Below, in pieces: positions 1-8,935 of a DNA stretch of 48,028 bases. Every line of letters starts with the position of its first letter. Position 1 is the first letter of the stretch. The stretch is from an uncultured Pelagibacteraceae bacterium. Lineage in GTDB: Bacteria > Pseudomonadota > Alphaproteobacteria > Pelagibacterales > Pelagibacteraceae. Where the stretch lies: NCBI GenBank assembly GCA_902603045.1, contig CACKTH010000003.1, positions 1-48,028 of the forward strand, given 5' to 3'. The notes beneath the pieces are model-generated. The model worked only from the letters and a program-made list of their open reading frames with translations, ran no database searches and was not told where the DNA came from. The translations under genes were made by a program, and so were the position numbers.

Positions 1-843
1 ATGTCTCATAATTTGATTTAATCTTGTACCCTTTTTAATCTCTTCTTTTACATACTCAATTAATTTCTCAACAACTTCTTGTCTTGTCAAAACTTCACTA
101 TTGTTAAAAATTTTATTTTCAATATCTGCTAACATATAAGGAGAATGATAAATATATCTTCCAATCATAACACCATCTACATTATCTAAATGTTCTTTAA
201 TTTGATCAGTGGAAGTTATGCCACCATTTATTATTATTTCTAAATTTTGAAAATCTTTCTTTAATTTATTTACGTATTCATATTTCAAAGGTGGAATATT
301 TAAATTTTGTTTAGGTGTAAATTTTCCTAGCATTGCCTTTCTGGCATGGATTATAAAAGTTTTAACACCTGTATCTTTCAAAATATTTATAAAATTATAT
401 AAATTTTCATATTGATCAATATTGTCATATCCAATTCTAGTTTTGACCGTTACAGGAAGTGATGTTTTTGATATCATGGAACTTAAGCAATCAGCTACAA
501 GATTAGGTTCTTGAATTAAACAAGCTCCAAATCTATTTTTCTGAACTTTTTTACTTGGACAGCCTAAATTTAAATTTATTTCATCATAACCAAATTCTTC
601 TCCTAAATGAGCAGCATTTCCTAATAATTTTGGAGAAGAGCCTCCTAACTGCAGAGCAACAGGTTTTTCCCTCATATCAAATTCCAATAGTTTCTTTTTA
701 TCTCCTCTATCAATAGCTTCTGAGACAATCATTTCAGTATAGAGAAGAACGTTTTTACTGATTAATCTTAAGAAAAATCTTTCATGTTTGTCTGTGCAAT
801 CCATCATAGGAGCAACAGAAACTGTTCTATTTAATCTAGACAT
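1..843 (-). CDS. dusA: tRNA-dihydrouridine synthase A, 3' end outside window
   Basis: FMN-dependent reduction of uridine in the tRNA D-loop. The 281 visible codons read MSRLNRTVSVAPMMDCTDKH at the N-terminus, the DusA signature around the FMN site. Further on come QLGGSSP, a NLGCPSKKVQ segment holding the catalytic Cys, a K-T-R-I-G-Y-D motif, an IIHARKA stretch and a NGGI motif. The last visible residues (NQIMRH) match the conserved RHMLGLF-type region near the DusA C-terminus, so perhaps 40 to 50 residues are missing. The ATG at 843-841 overlaps the end of the upstream malonyl-CoA decarboxylase gene by 8 bases, implying co-transcription. DusA is preferred over DusB/C because of the PMMDCTD start. 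Confidence 0.93.
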   Translation of the reverse strand, partial: MSRLNRTVSVAPMMDCTDKHERFFLRLISKNVLLYTEMIVSEAIDRGDKKKLLEFDMREKPVALQLGGSSPKLLGNAAHLGEEFGYDEINLNLGCPSKKVQKNRFGACLIQEPNLVADCLSSMISKTSLPVTVKTRIGYDNIDQYENLYNFINILKDTGVKTFIIHARKAMLGKFTPKQNLNIPPLKYEYVNKLKKDFQNLEIIINGGITSTDQIKEHLDNVDGVMIGRYIYHSPYMLADIENKIFNNSEVLTRQEVVEKLIEYVKEEIKKGTRLNQIMRH

Positions 844-2143
844 ATTTTTTGAGTTTGCTTGATATATTAATTTTCTTTTCGTTTACATACTCTTGATGAT
901 TTTGCTCAATTTTTCCAAGTTCATATTTATAATTAACCATTATTCCAAATGATCTTTTAAAACCTACATCGGACACATTTGCATTTATTACAATATCTTC
1001 AATTTCTGCACCGTTGTTTAGATGAAATCTACAAACATCATTAATGGGAAAACCTAGATCATTTTTTTGAATGGCTAAATAATTTAGAGCAATTTTTGTG
1101 AGTAAATCTTTATTGTCTATAAATTTTCTATCTCCAATTTTTAATCCTAATGATTTTAAAAATTCAACCTTAGGAAAGTTTTCTTTTTTAACTATTTCTC
1201 CTAATTTTTCATTATCTAAAGACTTAACCCAATCGGCAAAACCTATCATTGGAGAAAGTGTTCCAAAATTCTTTACATCAGGTAGTTCTTCTTGCAATTC
1301 GTATACAACTCTTTTGATTAAAAAATTACCTAATGTAACTCTTGAAAGCCCCTCTTGACAGTTACTAATTGAATAGAAAGTTGCTGTATCATAATCTTCC
1401 TTTTTTCCATCATTAGGTCTCGTTAACTCTTGAATAGATTTAGCTAATCCTTTAGTTAGTGCAATCTCAACAAAAATAATTGGTTCTTCATCTAAAGCAG
1501 GGTGAAAATAAGCAAAAAATCTTCTATTTTTTCCAAGTCTAATTTTTAATTCATTCATATCTTTCATTGAATGAACTTTCTCATATTTTAGTAATTTTTC
1601 TAATATTGCTGCTTTAGTATCCCATGTAATTTTTCTTAATTTTAAAAATCCAGGATTAAACCAATTTTTAAATATATCTATGAGATCATAGTCTAAATCT
1701 TTTAATTCTGGATTTTTAATTAGAAAAGTTTGTAAATCCTCTCTTAAAGAAACTATTTCTGGTGTACCATTTGGTGCCATATTTAATCTCTTAAATAATT
1801 CTTTACGTTTGCCTGATGATATTCTTGATAAATTTAAAATTGACCTACTATTTTTGTTTTGACTATAATCTTTTATTGCCTCATCTATGCTATCTGAATT
1901 TGGTTTATATTTTTCATTAACTTGTAATAAAAATTTTAATTTTTCATCGTAAGATAAGTTATGATACCTAAACAACACATCTCTTGCTAATGTAATTCCA
2001 AATGCTGCTCCTTTTGATGATAACAGGTCATCACATAGCTCAATCAAATCTCTTTTTTTAGAGAATTTTTTTAATGATTTTTTCTCTAAAATTTTTTGAC
2101 CAGCATCAGCAATTGTCTCGAATATTCTTTTTATATTTAACAT
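836..2143 (-). CDS. malonyl-CoA decarboxylase
   Basis: Decarboxylates malonyl-CoA to acetyl-CoA and CO2. The 435-residue protein has the usual helical N-terminal half, then the catalytic GNAT-like domain. That domain contains FAYFHPALDEEPIIFVEIAL (about 211-230), FYSISNCQEGL (256-266, catalytic Ser region), LGNFLIK, a TLSPM-GF segment, RFHLNNGA (372-379, with the catalytic His at about 374) and a C-terminal MVNYKYEL-IE-NH segment, all characteristic of the family. It lies 15 bases downstream of the TRAP permease dctM and overlaps dusA. The context suggests that the TRAP system imports malonate or a related dicarboxylate. Family assignment is firm; the physiological substrate route is inferred. 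Confidence 0.93.
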   Translation of the reverse strand: MLNIKRIFETIADAGQKILEKKSLKKFSKKRDLIELCDDLLSSKGAAFGITLARDVLFRYHNLSYDEKLKFLLQVNEKYKPNSDSIDEAIKDYSQNKNSRSILNLSRISSGKRKELFKRLNMAPNGTPEIVSLREDLQTFLIKNPELKDLDYDLIDIFKNWFNPGFLKLRKITWDTKAAILEKLLKYEKVHSMKDMNELKIRLGKNRRFFAYFHPALDEEPIIFVEIALTKGLAKSIQELTRPNDGKKEDYDTATFYSISNCQEGLSRVTLGNFLIKRVVYELQEELPDVKNFGTLSPMIGFADWVKSLDNEKLGEIVKKENFPKVEFLKSLGLKIGDRKFIDNKDLLTKIALNYLAIQKNDLGFPINDVCRFHLNNGAEIEDIVINANVSDVGFKRSFGIMVNYKYELGKIEQNHQEYVNEKKINISSKLKKYV

Positions 2144-2158
2144 GATGTTTTTTATATA

Positions 2159-3490
2159 TTAAAAACCTAAACTTTTACCCATTATTTTGTCAGGTAACCA
2201 GGTCACAATCTCAGGAAAAATACACAAAATAAGAATAGCTAAAGCCATGATTATCATAAATGGTATAGATCCTTTTAAAATTTCTGACAAACTAACATCT
2301 GGTGTTATACCTTTGATTATATAAAGGTTTAATCCAACGGGTGGAGTAATAAGACCAATTTCCATATTAATTGTAAATACAATTGCAAACCAGTAAGGAT
2401 CAAATCCTAGTTGAGTTATAACTGGCAATAATATTGCTGAAGTCATAACAATTACGGCAACTGGTGGTAAGAAGAAACCTGCTATCAGCAGAAATATATT
2501 TATTAAAATAAATACTATCCATTTATTAGAGCTCATCTCTACCATACTTTGAGCTAATGATTGAGTTACGTAAAGTTGTGATAATGTAAATGCAAAAAGA
2601 TATGAAGCTGCGATGATAAACATTATCATCACACTTTCTTTCATTGAAACTTTAACTATATTCCATATTTTTTTTGGTTGGTAAATTTTGTAGACAACTG
2701 CAATCAAAACAAAAACTAAAAAGGCCCCAACCCCTGAAGCCTCTGATGGAGTGGCAACACCACCATATAAAACATATAAGACACCAGCAATGATTGCTAA
2801 GAAAGGAAATATCCTTGGTAAAACCTCAATTTTTTCTTTAAAAGTTGGTGGAGTTCTATTTTTTAAAGCTTTAGCTGAATCCTTGTCTATAAAGTAACTG
2901 TGTATAAGTGCCCAGATAGCAAACATACCTGCAAGCATAAATCCAGGTATCAATCCGCTTAAAAATAATCTTCCAATTGATGTTCCAGTTGCAATTCCAT
3001 AAACAATTAAAACAATACTTGGAGGTATTAAAACTCCTAATGTTCCTCCCGCTGCTATAGTACCTGTTGCAATTTGATCTGAGTATCCTCTTTTTCTCAT
3101 TTCAGGAATTCCCATGGTACCAATTGCAGCACAAGTTGCAGGACTAGATCCACTTAGTGCAGCAAAGATTGAACAAGCTCCTATGTTAGAAATTACTAGT
3201 CCTCCGGGCACCCTCCATAACCATCTGTCTAATCCTGTATATAAATCTTTTCCAGCTGGTGAATTGGCAACTGCCATTCCCATTAAAATAAACATTGGTA
3301 TTGAAAGCAGAACAAATGAATTTAAACCTGCATAGAAAGTTTCAGCAAAAACATCTAACATTTGGAAACCTTCGAAAGCTACTAAAAGAGCTATGGAAAC
3401 AAAGCTTAAACCAAAAGCAATTGGTATTCCCGAAAATAAAACTATCAAAGTAAAAACAGCAACGATTATAGCAATTATTAATGGATCCAT
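2159..3490 (-). CDS. dctM: TRAP transporter large permease, DctM-like
   Basis: Large membrane subunit of a tripartite ATP-independent periplasmic transporter, driving solute import with a sodium gradient. The 443 residues are almost wholly hydrophobic, about 12 segments. Typical DctM motifs are present: IPIAFGLSF near 24, SIPMFILMG near 63, a GSSPATCAAIGTMGIPEM segment (114-131), a TLGVLIPPSI segment near 150, and a C-terminal LITPPVGLN-Y motif. The start overlaps the dctQ stop by one base (TAATG), so the two are translationally coupled. Malonyl-CoA decarboxylase follows 15 bases later. Confidence 0.95.
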   Translation of the reverse strand: MDPLIIAIIVAVFTLIVLFSGIPIAFGLSFVSIALLVAFEGFQMLDVFAETFYAGLNSFVLLSIPMFILMGMAVANSPAGKDLYTGLDRWLWRVPGGLVISNIGACSIFAALSGSSPATCAAIGTMGIPEMRKRGYSDQIATGTIAAGGTLGVLIPPSIVLIVYGIATGTSIGRLFLSGLIPGFMLAGMFAIWALIHSYFIDKDSAKALKNRTPPTFKEKIEVLPRIFPFLAIIAGVLYVLYGGVATPSEASGVGAFLVFVLIAVVYKIYQPKKIWNIVKVSMKESVMIMFIIAASYLFAFTLSQLYVTQSLAQSMVEMSSNKWIVFILINIFLLIAGFFLPPVAVIVMTSAILLPVITQLGFDPYWFAIVFTINMEIGLITPPVGLNLYIIKGITPDVSLSEILKGSIPFMIIMALAILILCIFPEIVTWLPDKIMGKSLGF

Positions 3491-3984
3491 TAGTTAGCAT
3501 CCTTTTCGTCTGTAAGCTTAATAATCTCTGCTATGTATTGTAAAATCATTAATGCAGCACCTATCATCATTGAAGAATATGGTATCCACAAAGGAGGGTC
3601 CCAAACTGTTCCTGTTGAATAATTTTTAGTAAACGCTTCTTCAACCATTAAAAATCCAAAATAGAATAAAATTAAGAAGAATAATAAACTGACTAATGAG
3701 GTAAAAATTTTAAGTCTTAAGATATTTTTTTTTGATAAGAAGTCATAGATCCACTCCATGCTTACATGGGCTTTTTCACTTAAAACATATGCACTTCCTA
3801 TAAATGTTGAAGCAACAAGAAGCATTGTAACAAGCTCTGTTTGCCACGTTATTGCTCTTTGAAAGAAGTATCTTTCAAAAACTAATTCTACAATTACAAG
3901 AATTGATAACAGTAAAGCTAGAACTGCAAAAGCTCCACAAGCTCTTGCAACATAATCACAGAATTTTAAGTATTTTTCTTTCAT
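3490..3984 (-). CDS. dctQ: TRAP transporter small permease, DctQ-like
   Basis: Small membrane subunit of the TRAP importer. The 164 residues hold four membrane segments (about 17-36, 50-69, 91-112, 131-152), with the family WQTELVTMLLV segment near 43 and an AHVSMEW motif after helix 2. It is separated from dctP by a hairpin (3990-4020) whose 3' arm contains the sequence TAGGGG at a spacing suitable for its own Shine-Dalgarno. Its ATG directly follows the T-run of that hairpin. Expression is therefore probably attenuated relative to dctP. Confidence 0.93.
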   Translation of the reverse strand: MKEKYLKFCDYVARACGAFAVLALLLSILVIVELVFERYFFQRAITWQTELVTMLLVASTFIGSAYVLSEKAHVSMEWIYDFLSKKNILRLKIFTSLVSLLFFLILFYFGFLMVEEAFTKNYSTGTVWDPPLWIPYSSMMIGAALMILQYIAEIIKLTDEKDAN

Positions 3985-3989
3985 AAAAA

Positions 3990-4020
3990 AACCCCTACTT
4001 ATAGAGAATAAATAGGGGTT
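3990..4020 (-). terminator. dctP-dctQ intercistronic hairpin with T-run (attenuator)
   Basis: On the minus strand AACCCCTA (4020-4013) pairs perfectly with TAGGGGTT (3997-3990) across a 15-base loop. It is followed by more T residues (T7 in all), ending exactly at the dctQ ATG (3984-3982). This has the form of an intrinsic terminator. Because the dctQ ribosome-binding sequence AGGGG lies in the 3' arm, the fold would also hide it. Partial termination plus start occlusion would give an excess of binding protein over membrane subunits. Structure is seen directly; function is inferred. Confidence 0.75.
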
Positions 4021-4034
4021 CTTTATATATTATT

Positions 4035-5045
4035 TTATTTAACTGCTAAAGCCATTTCCATTAGCTTATCGCCACCTGGAACTTTTTCAGCAAAAGCTTT
4101 GTGAGATGATTTTATTGCAATATCAACCCATGCAGCGTGATCCTTAGCATCCATATACACTAATTTAACACCTGCAGCTTTGTATGCTTCCTCAAACTTT
4201 TTATCTAAGTTTTCTACTTGAGCTGTCATATATTTCTCAGCAACTTTTCCTGCTTTCATCAAAGCCACTTGCTGGCTTGAATTTAATGCATTGTAGCTTT
4301 TCTTAGACATTAAAATTGGCTCATACATAAACCATAAACCAAATTTCCCTGGAGGGGTTGCACATTTTACTTGTTCGTAAATTTTGTAACTTACAAAACT
4401 TCCTGAACTAGTATTTGCACCTGTTAATACACCAGTTTGTAATCCAGTATAGATTTCAGATGATGGCATACTTTGAATACCTGCACCAGCAGCCTCTAAC
4501 ATTTGGTTGAAAGCTTTTCCTGCAGCTCTCATCACTTGTCCTTTGGCATCACTTGGATTCTTGATACATTTAGTTTTTGATGCGAAACCACCACCTAACC
4601 ATGCATCAGATAATACTACAACACCAGCATCACTGATTATTTTTTTAATCTCAGTCATCATTGGACCTTTATTAAATCTCAATGCATGCTCGTGATTTTT
4701 TACAGTTCCTGGCATTAATGTAGCATCAAACTCTGGATGGAATTTTGACGCATAAGCTAATGGGAAAGCAGAAATATCTAATTGACCTGTAGTCATAGGC
4801 TTCCACTGTTCTTTTGGCTTATAAAGTGACTTAGCTGGATAAATTCTAATTTCTAAATCAACGTTTGCTTTTTTCACTTCATCAGCAATAATTTGTACCA
4901 TTTCATGACGTGGGTCAAAAGAGCCATCAGCTCTTGGTGTACCTGGCCATTGGTGACTTGCTTTTAATGTAACTGCATATGCAGATCCTACTATTGAAAA
5001 AGCTATAATTATTGAAGACAAATATAATGTTATTTTTCTTAACAT
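4035..5045 (-). CDS. dctP: TRAP transporter substrate-binding protein, DctP family
   Basis: Periplasmic solute receptor of the TRAP importer. The 336-residue protein has a signal peptide (about 1-24, ending SAYA-V) and a DctP fold: an LKASHQWPG start of the mature protein, GQLDISAFPL near 87, a TKCIKNPSDAKGQVMRA segment near 159-175 where the family binds the substrate carboxylate by Arg, and an SEIYTGLQTGVLTG motif near 196. A strong ribosome-binding site (AGGGGA) precedes the ATG. First gene of an operon dctP, dctQ, dctM, malonyl-CoA decarboxylase, dusA. The substrate cannot be read from sequence; malonate is suggested by context. Confidence 0.93.
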   Translation of the reverse strand: MLRKITLYLSSIIIAFSIVGSAYAVTLKASHQWPGTPRADGSFDPRHEMVQIIADEVKKANVDLEIRIYPAKSLYKPKEQWKPMTTGQLDISAFPLAYASKFHPEFDATLMPGTVKNHEHALRFNKGPMMTEIKKIISDAGVVVLSDAWLGGGFASKTKCIKNPSDAKGQVMRAAGKAFNQMLEAAGAGIQSMPSSEIYTGLQTGVLTGANTSSGSFVSYKIYEQVKCATPPGKFGLWFMYEPILMSKKSYNALNSSQQVALMKAGKVAEKYMTAQVENLDKKFEEAYKAAGVKLVYMDAKDHAAWVDIAIKSSHKAFAEKVPGGDKLMEMALAVK

Positions 5046-5127
5046 AGTTTTCCCCTTTTTATTTATAATGATGATATTAAATTGAACTTGAACAGAAGAG
5101 TCAATATAAGGAAATGACGTACTTACT
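5046..5127. promoter_or_regulatory. divergent intergenic region between dctP and the CoA-transferase
   Basis: 82 bases separate two outward-facing genes, so it should carry both promoters. Visible elements are the minus-strand AGGGGA before dctP and a plus-strand TAAGGA about 14 bases before the CoA-transferase ATG at 5128. I see no clear operator palindrome and do not assign -35/-10 boxes. Shared control of uptake and activation genes is plausible from the arrangement. Confidence 0.4.
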
Positions 5128-6270
5128 ATGGATGGTCCTTTAAAAAATTTGTTAGTTGTTGATCTTACTAGGGTTTTAGTAGGTCCATATTGTACAATGA
5201 TTTTATCTGATCTCGGTGCACGTGTAATTAAAGTAGAAGCACCAGAAATTGGTGACGATTCGAGAAAGTTTGGACCTTTTGTGAAAGACTATTCAGCATA
5301 TTTTATGTCACTGAATAGAGGTAAGGAGAGTATTGCTCTTAATTTAAAAAATGAAGATGACAAAAAAATTTTTGATAAAATTTTAGCAAAAGCAGATATT
5401 TTAGTAGAAAATTTTAAACCAGGTACTTTGAAAAAATGGGGATATGGTTGGGAAGATGTAAGCAAAAAATATCCAAAATTAATTTATGCATCTGCATCTG
5501 GTTTTGGTCAAACTGGACCTTTAAAAGAGTTGCCAGCTTATGACATGGTCGTTCAAGGGATGGGTGGACTGATGAGTGTTACAGGTCATCCAGATAGTGA
5601 ACCAACAAGAGTTGGAACCTCAATTGGTGATATCACAGCAGGTCTTTTTACTGCAATTGGAATTAATGCAGCATTGTTTGATAGACAAAAAACTGGCAAA
5701 GGAATGTTTATAGATGTTTCTATGTTAGACTGTCAAATTGCAATTTTGGAAAATGCAATTGCAAGATATTTATCTAAAAATGAAATTCCTAAACCTATGG
5801 GATCTAGACATCCTTCAATCGCTCCGTTTGAGGCATTTAAAACAAAAGATAGTTATATAATCATTGCTGCAGGTAACGATAAATTATATGAAAAACTTTG
5901 TGAAGTTTTGGGAATACCTGAGATGATCAGTGATAAAAGATTTAATACCAATTCACTCAGATGTGAAAATATGAATAAACTGAAATCAATTTTTGAAGAT
6001 AAACTTTCTTCAAAAAATACTTCTGAATGGGTAAGTGAAATGGAAAAATTAAAGATACCTTGCGGACCGATATTTAATATTAAAGAAGCAGTAGAAAATC
6101 CTCAAGTCGAAGCAAGAAACATGATTGTTAAAGCCTATCATAAAGTAGTTGGTGATTTTAGATTAGCAGGCAATCCTATAAAATTGTCTTCATACGAAGA
6201 TAAAAGCACTAGAGGAGATATTCCTGATTTAGATGAACACAGGGAACAAATATTAAAAGAGTTTTCTTAA
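5128..6270 (+). CDS. family III CoA-transferase (CaiB/BaiF type)
   Basis: Transfers CoA between carboxylic acids through an aspartyl-CoA intermediate. The 380 residues begin with a typical PLKNLLVVDLTRVLVGPYCT segment and continue with LGARVIKVEAPEIGDDSR, FMSLNRGKESIALNLK and ENFKPGTLKKWG. The SIGDITAGLFTAIG motif has D168 in the place of the catalytic Asp of formyl-CoA transferase. A KTGKG-FIDVSMLD motif follows. It is divergent from the TRAP/malonyl-CoA decarboxylase operon, so it may form malonyl-CoA from imported malonate in place of a MatB-type ligase; this is inference. The stop abuts the convergent rpoZ stop with no gap. Confidence 0.93.
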   Translation: MDGPLKNLLVVDLTRVLVGPYCTMILSDLGARVIKVEAPEIGDDSRKFGPFVKDYSAYFMSLNRGKESIALNLKNEDDKKIFDKILAKADILVENFKPGTLKKWGYGWEDVSKKYPKLIYASASGFGQTGPLKELPAYDMVVQGMGGLMSVTGHPDSEPTRVGTSIGDITAGLFTAIGINAALFDRQKTGKGMFIDVSMLDCQIAILENAIARYLSKNEIPKPMGSRHPSIAPFEAFKTKDSYIIIAAGNDKLYEKLCEVLGIPEMISDKRFNTNSLRCENMNKLKSIFEDKLSSKNTSEWVSEMEKLKIPCGPIFNIKEAVENPQVEARNMIVKAYHKVVGDFRLAGNPIKLSSYEDKSTRGDIPDLDEHREQILKEFS

Positions 6271-6798
6271 TTAAGAATTATTTTCTTCTTCGTTTACGTT
6301 GTCTGAAATTTGTTCTTCAGCTTCAGAAACTTGATCTAAAGAAAAGTCATCGTTATCTTCAGACTCATTTGGAGCTTCTACATTAACATCAGGTTGAGCT
6401 GATGGTGATAATTCAGCAAGATCTTCTTTTGAAACTTGAATTTTTTCAGGGATTTTTCTAGCTCTTTTAGATGGAAGAATTGGTACACCACTTTTTGAGA
6501 TTTCACCCTTGTATTGATTTTCAAAATCATCACCAATATCTTCATCTTCTTCAGCAGTATCATCAATTTGCTCTACATGTTTTCTTAATTTGTAAACTGC
6601 AGTATCGGTTAAATCTGGAACTTTAATTGTTTCTTCAGCTATTTCTCTTAAAGCAATAACTGTGTGCTTGTCGTTATCTCTATCTAATGTAGGTTCAATT
6701 CCTGAATTAAGTTGAGTGGCTCTTTCTTTAGCAACCAAAACTAATTCATAAGGGCTATCTACTTTGTCTATACAGTCTTCAACGGTAACTCTTGCCAT
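6271..6798 (-). CDS. rpoZ: DNA-directed RNA polymerase omega subunit with long acidic tail
   Basis: Small RNA polymerase subunit that aids beta-prime folding and assembly. Residues 1-65 match omega closely: [20 protein letters not shown], then an [10 protein letters not shown] segment and [20 protein letters not shown]. The remaining roughly 110 residues are not part of the usual core. They contain an acidic stretch near 82-92 ([11 protein letters not shown]) and a strongly acidic C-terminal 45 residues, so 175 residues exceeds the usual 90 to 130. The tail is probably disordered. Identity is secure; the role of the tail is unknown. Confidence 0.93.
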   Translation of the reverse strand: MARVTVEDCIDKVDSPYELVLVAKERATQLNSGIEPTLDRDNDKHTVIALREIAEETIKVPDLTDTAVYKLRKHVEQIDDTAEEDEDIGDDFENQYKGEISKSGVPILPSKRARKIPEKIQVSKEDLAELSPSAQPDVNVEAPNESEDNDDFSLDQVSEAEEQISDNVNEEENNS

Positions 6799-6840
6799 GG
6801 GCGATTAAATATACTCCAAGATCAACAAAATCAAGTATTT

Positions 6841-8049
6841 TTATACTAAAATTGGATTTAATTTTTTTCTAACAAAAAAAAGAAGAATAAAAGAAATAAG
6901 TATATAAAGTGCAGATATTATAGCAATTTTCTCAATTGAAAATCCAATGTCAATTAAAATTCCAAAAAGAGCAGTTCCGAAAGCAGTTGAAAAAACCATG
7001 AGAGCAGTTGTTAAGGCTTTAATAGATCCAATATGCTTTACACCATAAACTTCAGCCCAAGTAGAAGATCCCAAGACGTTTGCCAAACCATTTGATATTC
7101 CAATTAAACCTAAAAATATAAATGCAGTAAATTGTGCATCAAAATAAATAATTACAAAAGTCGATAGAAATAAAGGAATATTCATAAAAATTAAAAGTTT
7201 TCGACTCGTGAATTTATCAATTAAAAAACCAGATATTAAAAGTGTAATTACTGAAAATATTGAATAAGACATAAAAGACTGTGCAATTACAAATGGTCCC
7301 CAGTTTTTTGATTCAGTAATAAATGATTGATAAACAAATACACCAGTTGCAATCCAAGGCATGGCCAGCATATTCATGCTTACTATATAAAATTTATAAT
7401 CTTTTATTACTTCAATTCTTTTCCATTGCTTAATATTTTCCTCTTTAAATTCTTCACCTTCAGTGCTTTCTCTCGTATCAAGTTTAACAGTTCGAACTAA
7501 AAAGAATGATGCAATCGGTAAAAATATTAAAATTAATATAGCAATTACTGTCCAAATATTTTGCCAAGTTGTTAATGACAACAAAAATACCATTAAAACA
7601 GGTAAAATAAATTCAGCACTAGATAAACCAAACCAGCAAATACTTAATGCCCTACCCCTTGATTTTGTGAAATATCTTGAAACTGTTGTTGTTGCAGTAT
7701 GAGACATCATTCCTTGACCTGAAAATCTCATTAAAAAAATTGCAATGAATAAAAAAAATATTGATGAAATTTTTGAAAAGAAAAAACAAGAAAACGATAA
7801 AAGTAATGTTACATAGATTGCAAATCGGAAAATATTTATATCATCGATTTTCTTTCCAACCCAAATAAGTAGTAAACTACTGCACAATGTTGAAGATGCA
7901 TATATTGAGCCAAATTGTCCATGAGTTATCGATAGTGTCTCTCTTATACTTGTATTGAATATTCCAAGAAAAAAACTCTGTCCAAAGCTTGAAAAAAATG
8001 TAAATATAAATCCAAATACGATTACTTTTAAACTTAAATTTTTAAACAT
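6841..8049 (-). CDS. MFS transporter
   Basis: Twelve-helix major facilitator of 402 residues. Helix 1 begins almost at the start (VIVFGFIFTFFSSFGQSFF), a DRIS-like loop is replaced by GKKIDDINIFR between helices 2 and 3, and a central charged loop (about 200-222) separates the two six-helix halves. SRGRALSICWFGLSSAE fits the helix 4-5 region of the monocarboxylate-like MFS group. Substrate is unknown. Only eight bases separate its ATG from that of the divergent dehydrogenase, so its promoter must overlap that gene's coding sequence. Confidence 0.88.
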   Translation of the reverse strand: MFKNLSLKVIVFGFIFTFFSSFGQSFFLGIFNTSIRETLSITHGQFGSIYASSTLCSSLLLIWVGKKIDDINIFRFAIYVTLLLSFSCFFFSKISSIFFLFIAIFLMRFSGQGMMSHTATTTVSRYFTKSRGRALSICWFGLSSAEFILPVLMVFLLSLTTWQNIWTVIAILILIFLPIASFFLVRTVKLDTRESTEGEEFKEENIKQWKRIEVIKDYKFYIVSMNMLAMPWIATGVFVYQSFITESKNWGPFVIAQSFMSYSIFSVITLLISGFLIDKFTSRKLLIFMNIPLFLSTFVIIYFDAQFTAFIFLGLIGISNGLANVLGSSTWAEVYGVKHIGSIKALTTALMVFSTAFGTALFGILIDIGFSIEKIAIISALYILISFILLFFVRKKLNPILV

Positions 8050-8057
8050 AAAAAAAT

Positions 8058-8933
8058 ATGACTTCTAAAGTTGCTTTCATAGGTCTTGGTGTAATGGGTT
8101 ATCCAATGGCAGGATATATATCAAAAGCAGGACATAATGTAACTGTTTTTAACAGAACAAAATCAAAAGCAGAAAAATGGGTTGGTGAGTACAAAGGCAA
8201 TATGGCTGACACACCATCTGAAGCTGCTAAAGATGCTGATTTTATTTTTACGTGTGTTGGAAATGATGATGACTTAAGACAAGTCTCTTTAGGTGATAAT
8301 GGGTTATTTCATAATGCTAAAGAAGGATGCGTATATATAGATAATTCAACAGTGTCTGCTGAAATTTCTAGAGAACTTTATAAAGCTGCAAAAGATAAAG
8401 GATTTGGGTTTTTAGATGCTCCTATATCAGGAGGACAATCAGGTGCTGAAGGTGGGATATTAACTGTCATGGTTGGTGGCGATGATGGTGATTTTAAAAA
8501 AGCAGAGCCAATAATTGATTGTTATAGTAAAAAAGTGACTTTGATTGGATCATCAGGCAGTGGACAATTAACTAAAATGGTTAATCAAATGTGTATAGGA
8601 GGTTTGGTTCAAGGATTATCAGAAGCAGTAAATTTTGGAATTAATGCAGGTTTAGATATGGATAAAGTTATGGAAACTATTTCAAAAGGTGCAGCTCAAT
8701 CTTGGCAAATGGAAAATAGATATAAAACTATGGTGGTTGATAAATTTGATTATGGTTTTGCTGTAGATTGGATGAGAAAAGATTTAAAAATTTGTATTGA
8801 AGAAGCAAAAAGAAATGGTTCACCTGTACCAGTAACTGAAATTATTGATGGTTATTATGCTGAAGTTCAAAAAATGGGTGGAAATCGTTGGGATAGCTCA
8901 AGTTTAATAGCTAGATTAAAAAAAAAAAAGTAA
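8058..8933 (+). CDS. NAD(P)-dependent beta-hydroxyacid dehydrogenase (3-hydroxyisobutyrate dehydrogenase family)
   Basis: Oxidises a beta-hydroxyacid or reduces the matching semialdehyde or keto acid. The 291 residues show the Rossmann motif FIGLGVMGYPMAG (8-20), the substrate-binding DAPISGGQSGAEGG (120-133), and GSGQLTKMVNQM with catalytic K173 and N176. The family includes MmsB, GarR and GLYR-type enzymes, and sequence alone does not pick the substrate. The next gene starts two bases after its stop, forming an operon. No Shine-Dalgarno is visible in the eight-base gap upstream, so translation may be leaderless or depend on an AT-rich leader. Confidence 0.9.
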   Translation: MTSKVAFIGLGVMGYPMAGYISKAGHNVTVFNRTKSKAEKWVGEYKGNMADTPSEAAKDADFIFTCVGNDDDLRQVSLGDNGLFHNAKEGCVYIDNSTVSAEISRELYKAAKDKGFGFLDAPISGGQSGAEGGILTVMVGGDDGDFKKAEPIIDCYSKKVTLIGSSGSGQLTKMVNQMCIGGLVQGLSEAVNFGINAGLDMDKVMETISKGAAQSWQMENRYKTMVVDKFDYGFAVDWMRKDLKICIEEAKRNGSPVPVTEIIDGYYAEVQKMGGNRWDSSSLIARLKKKK

Positions 8934-8935
8934 TT

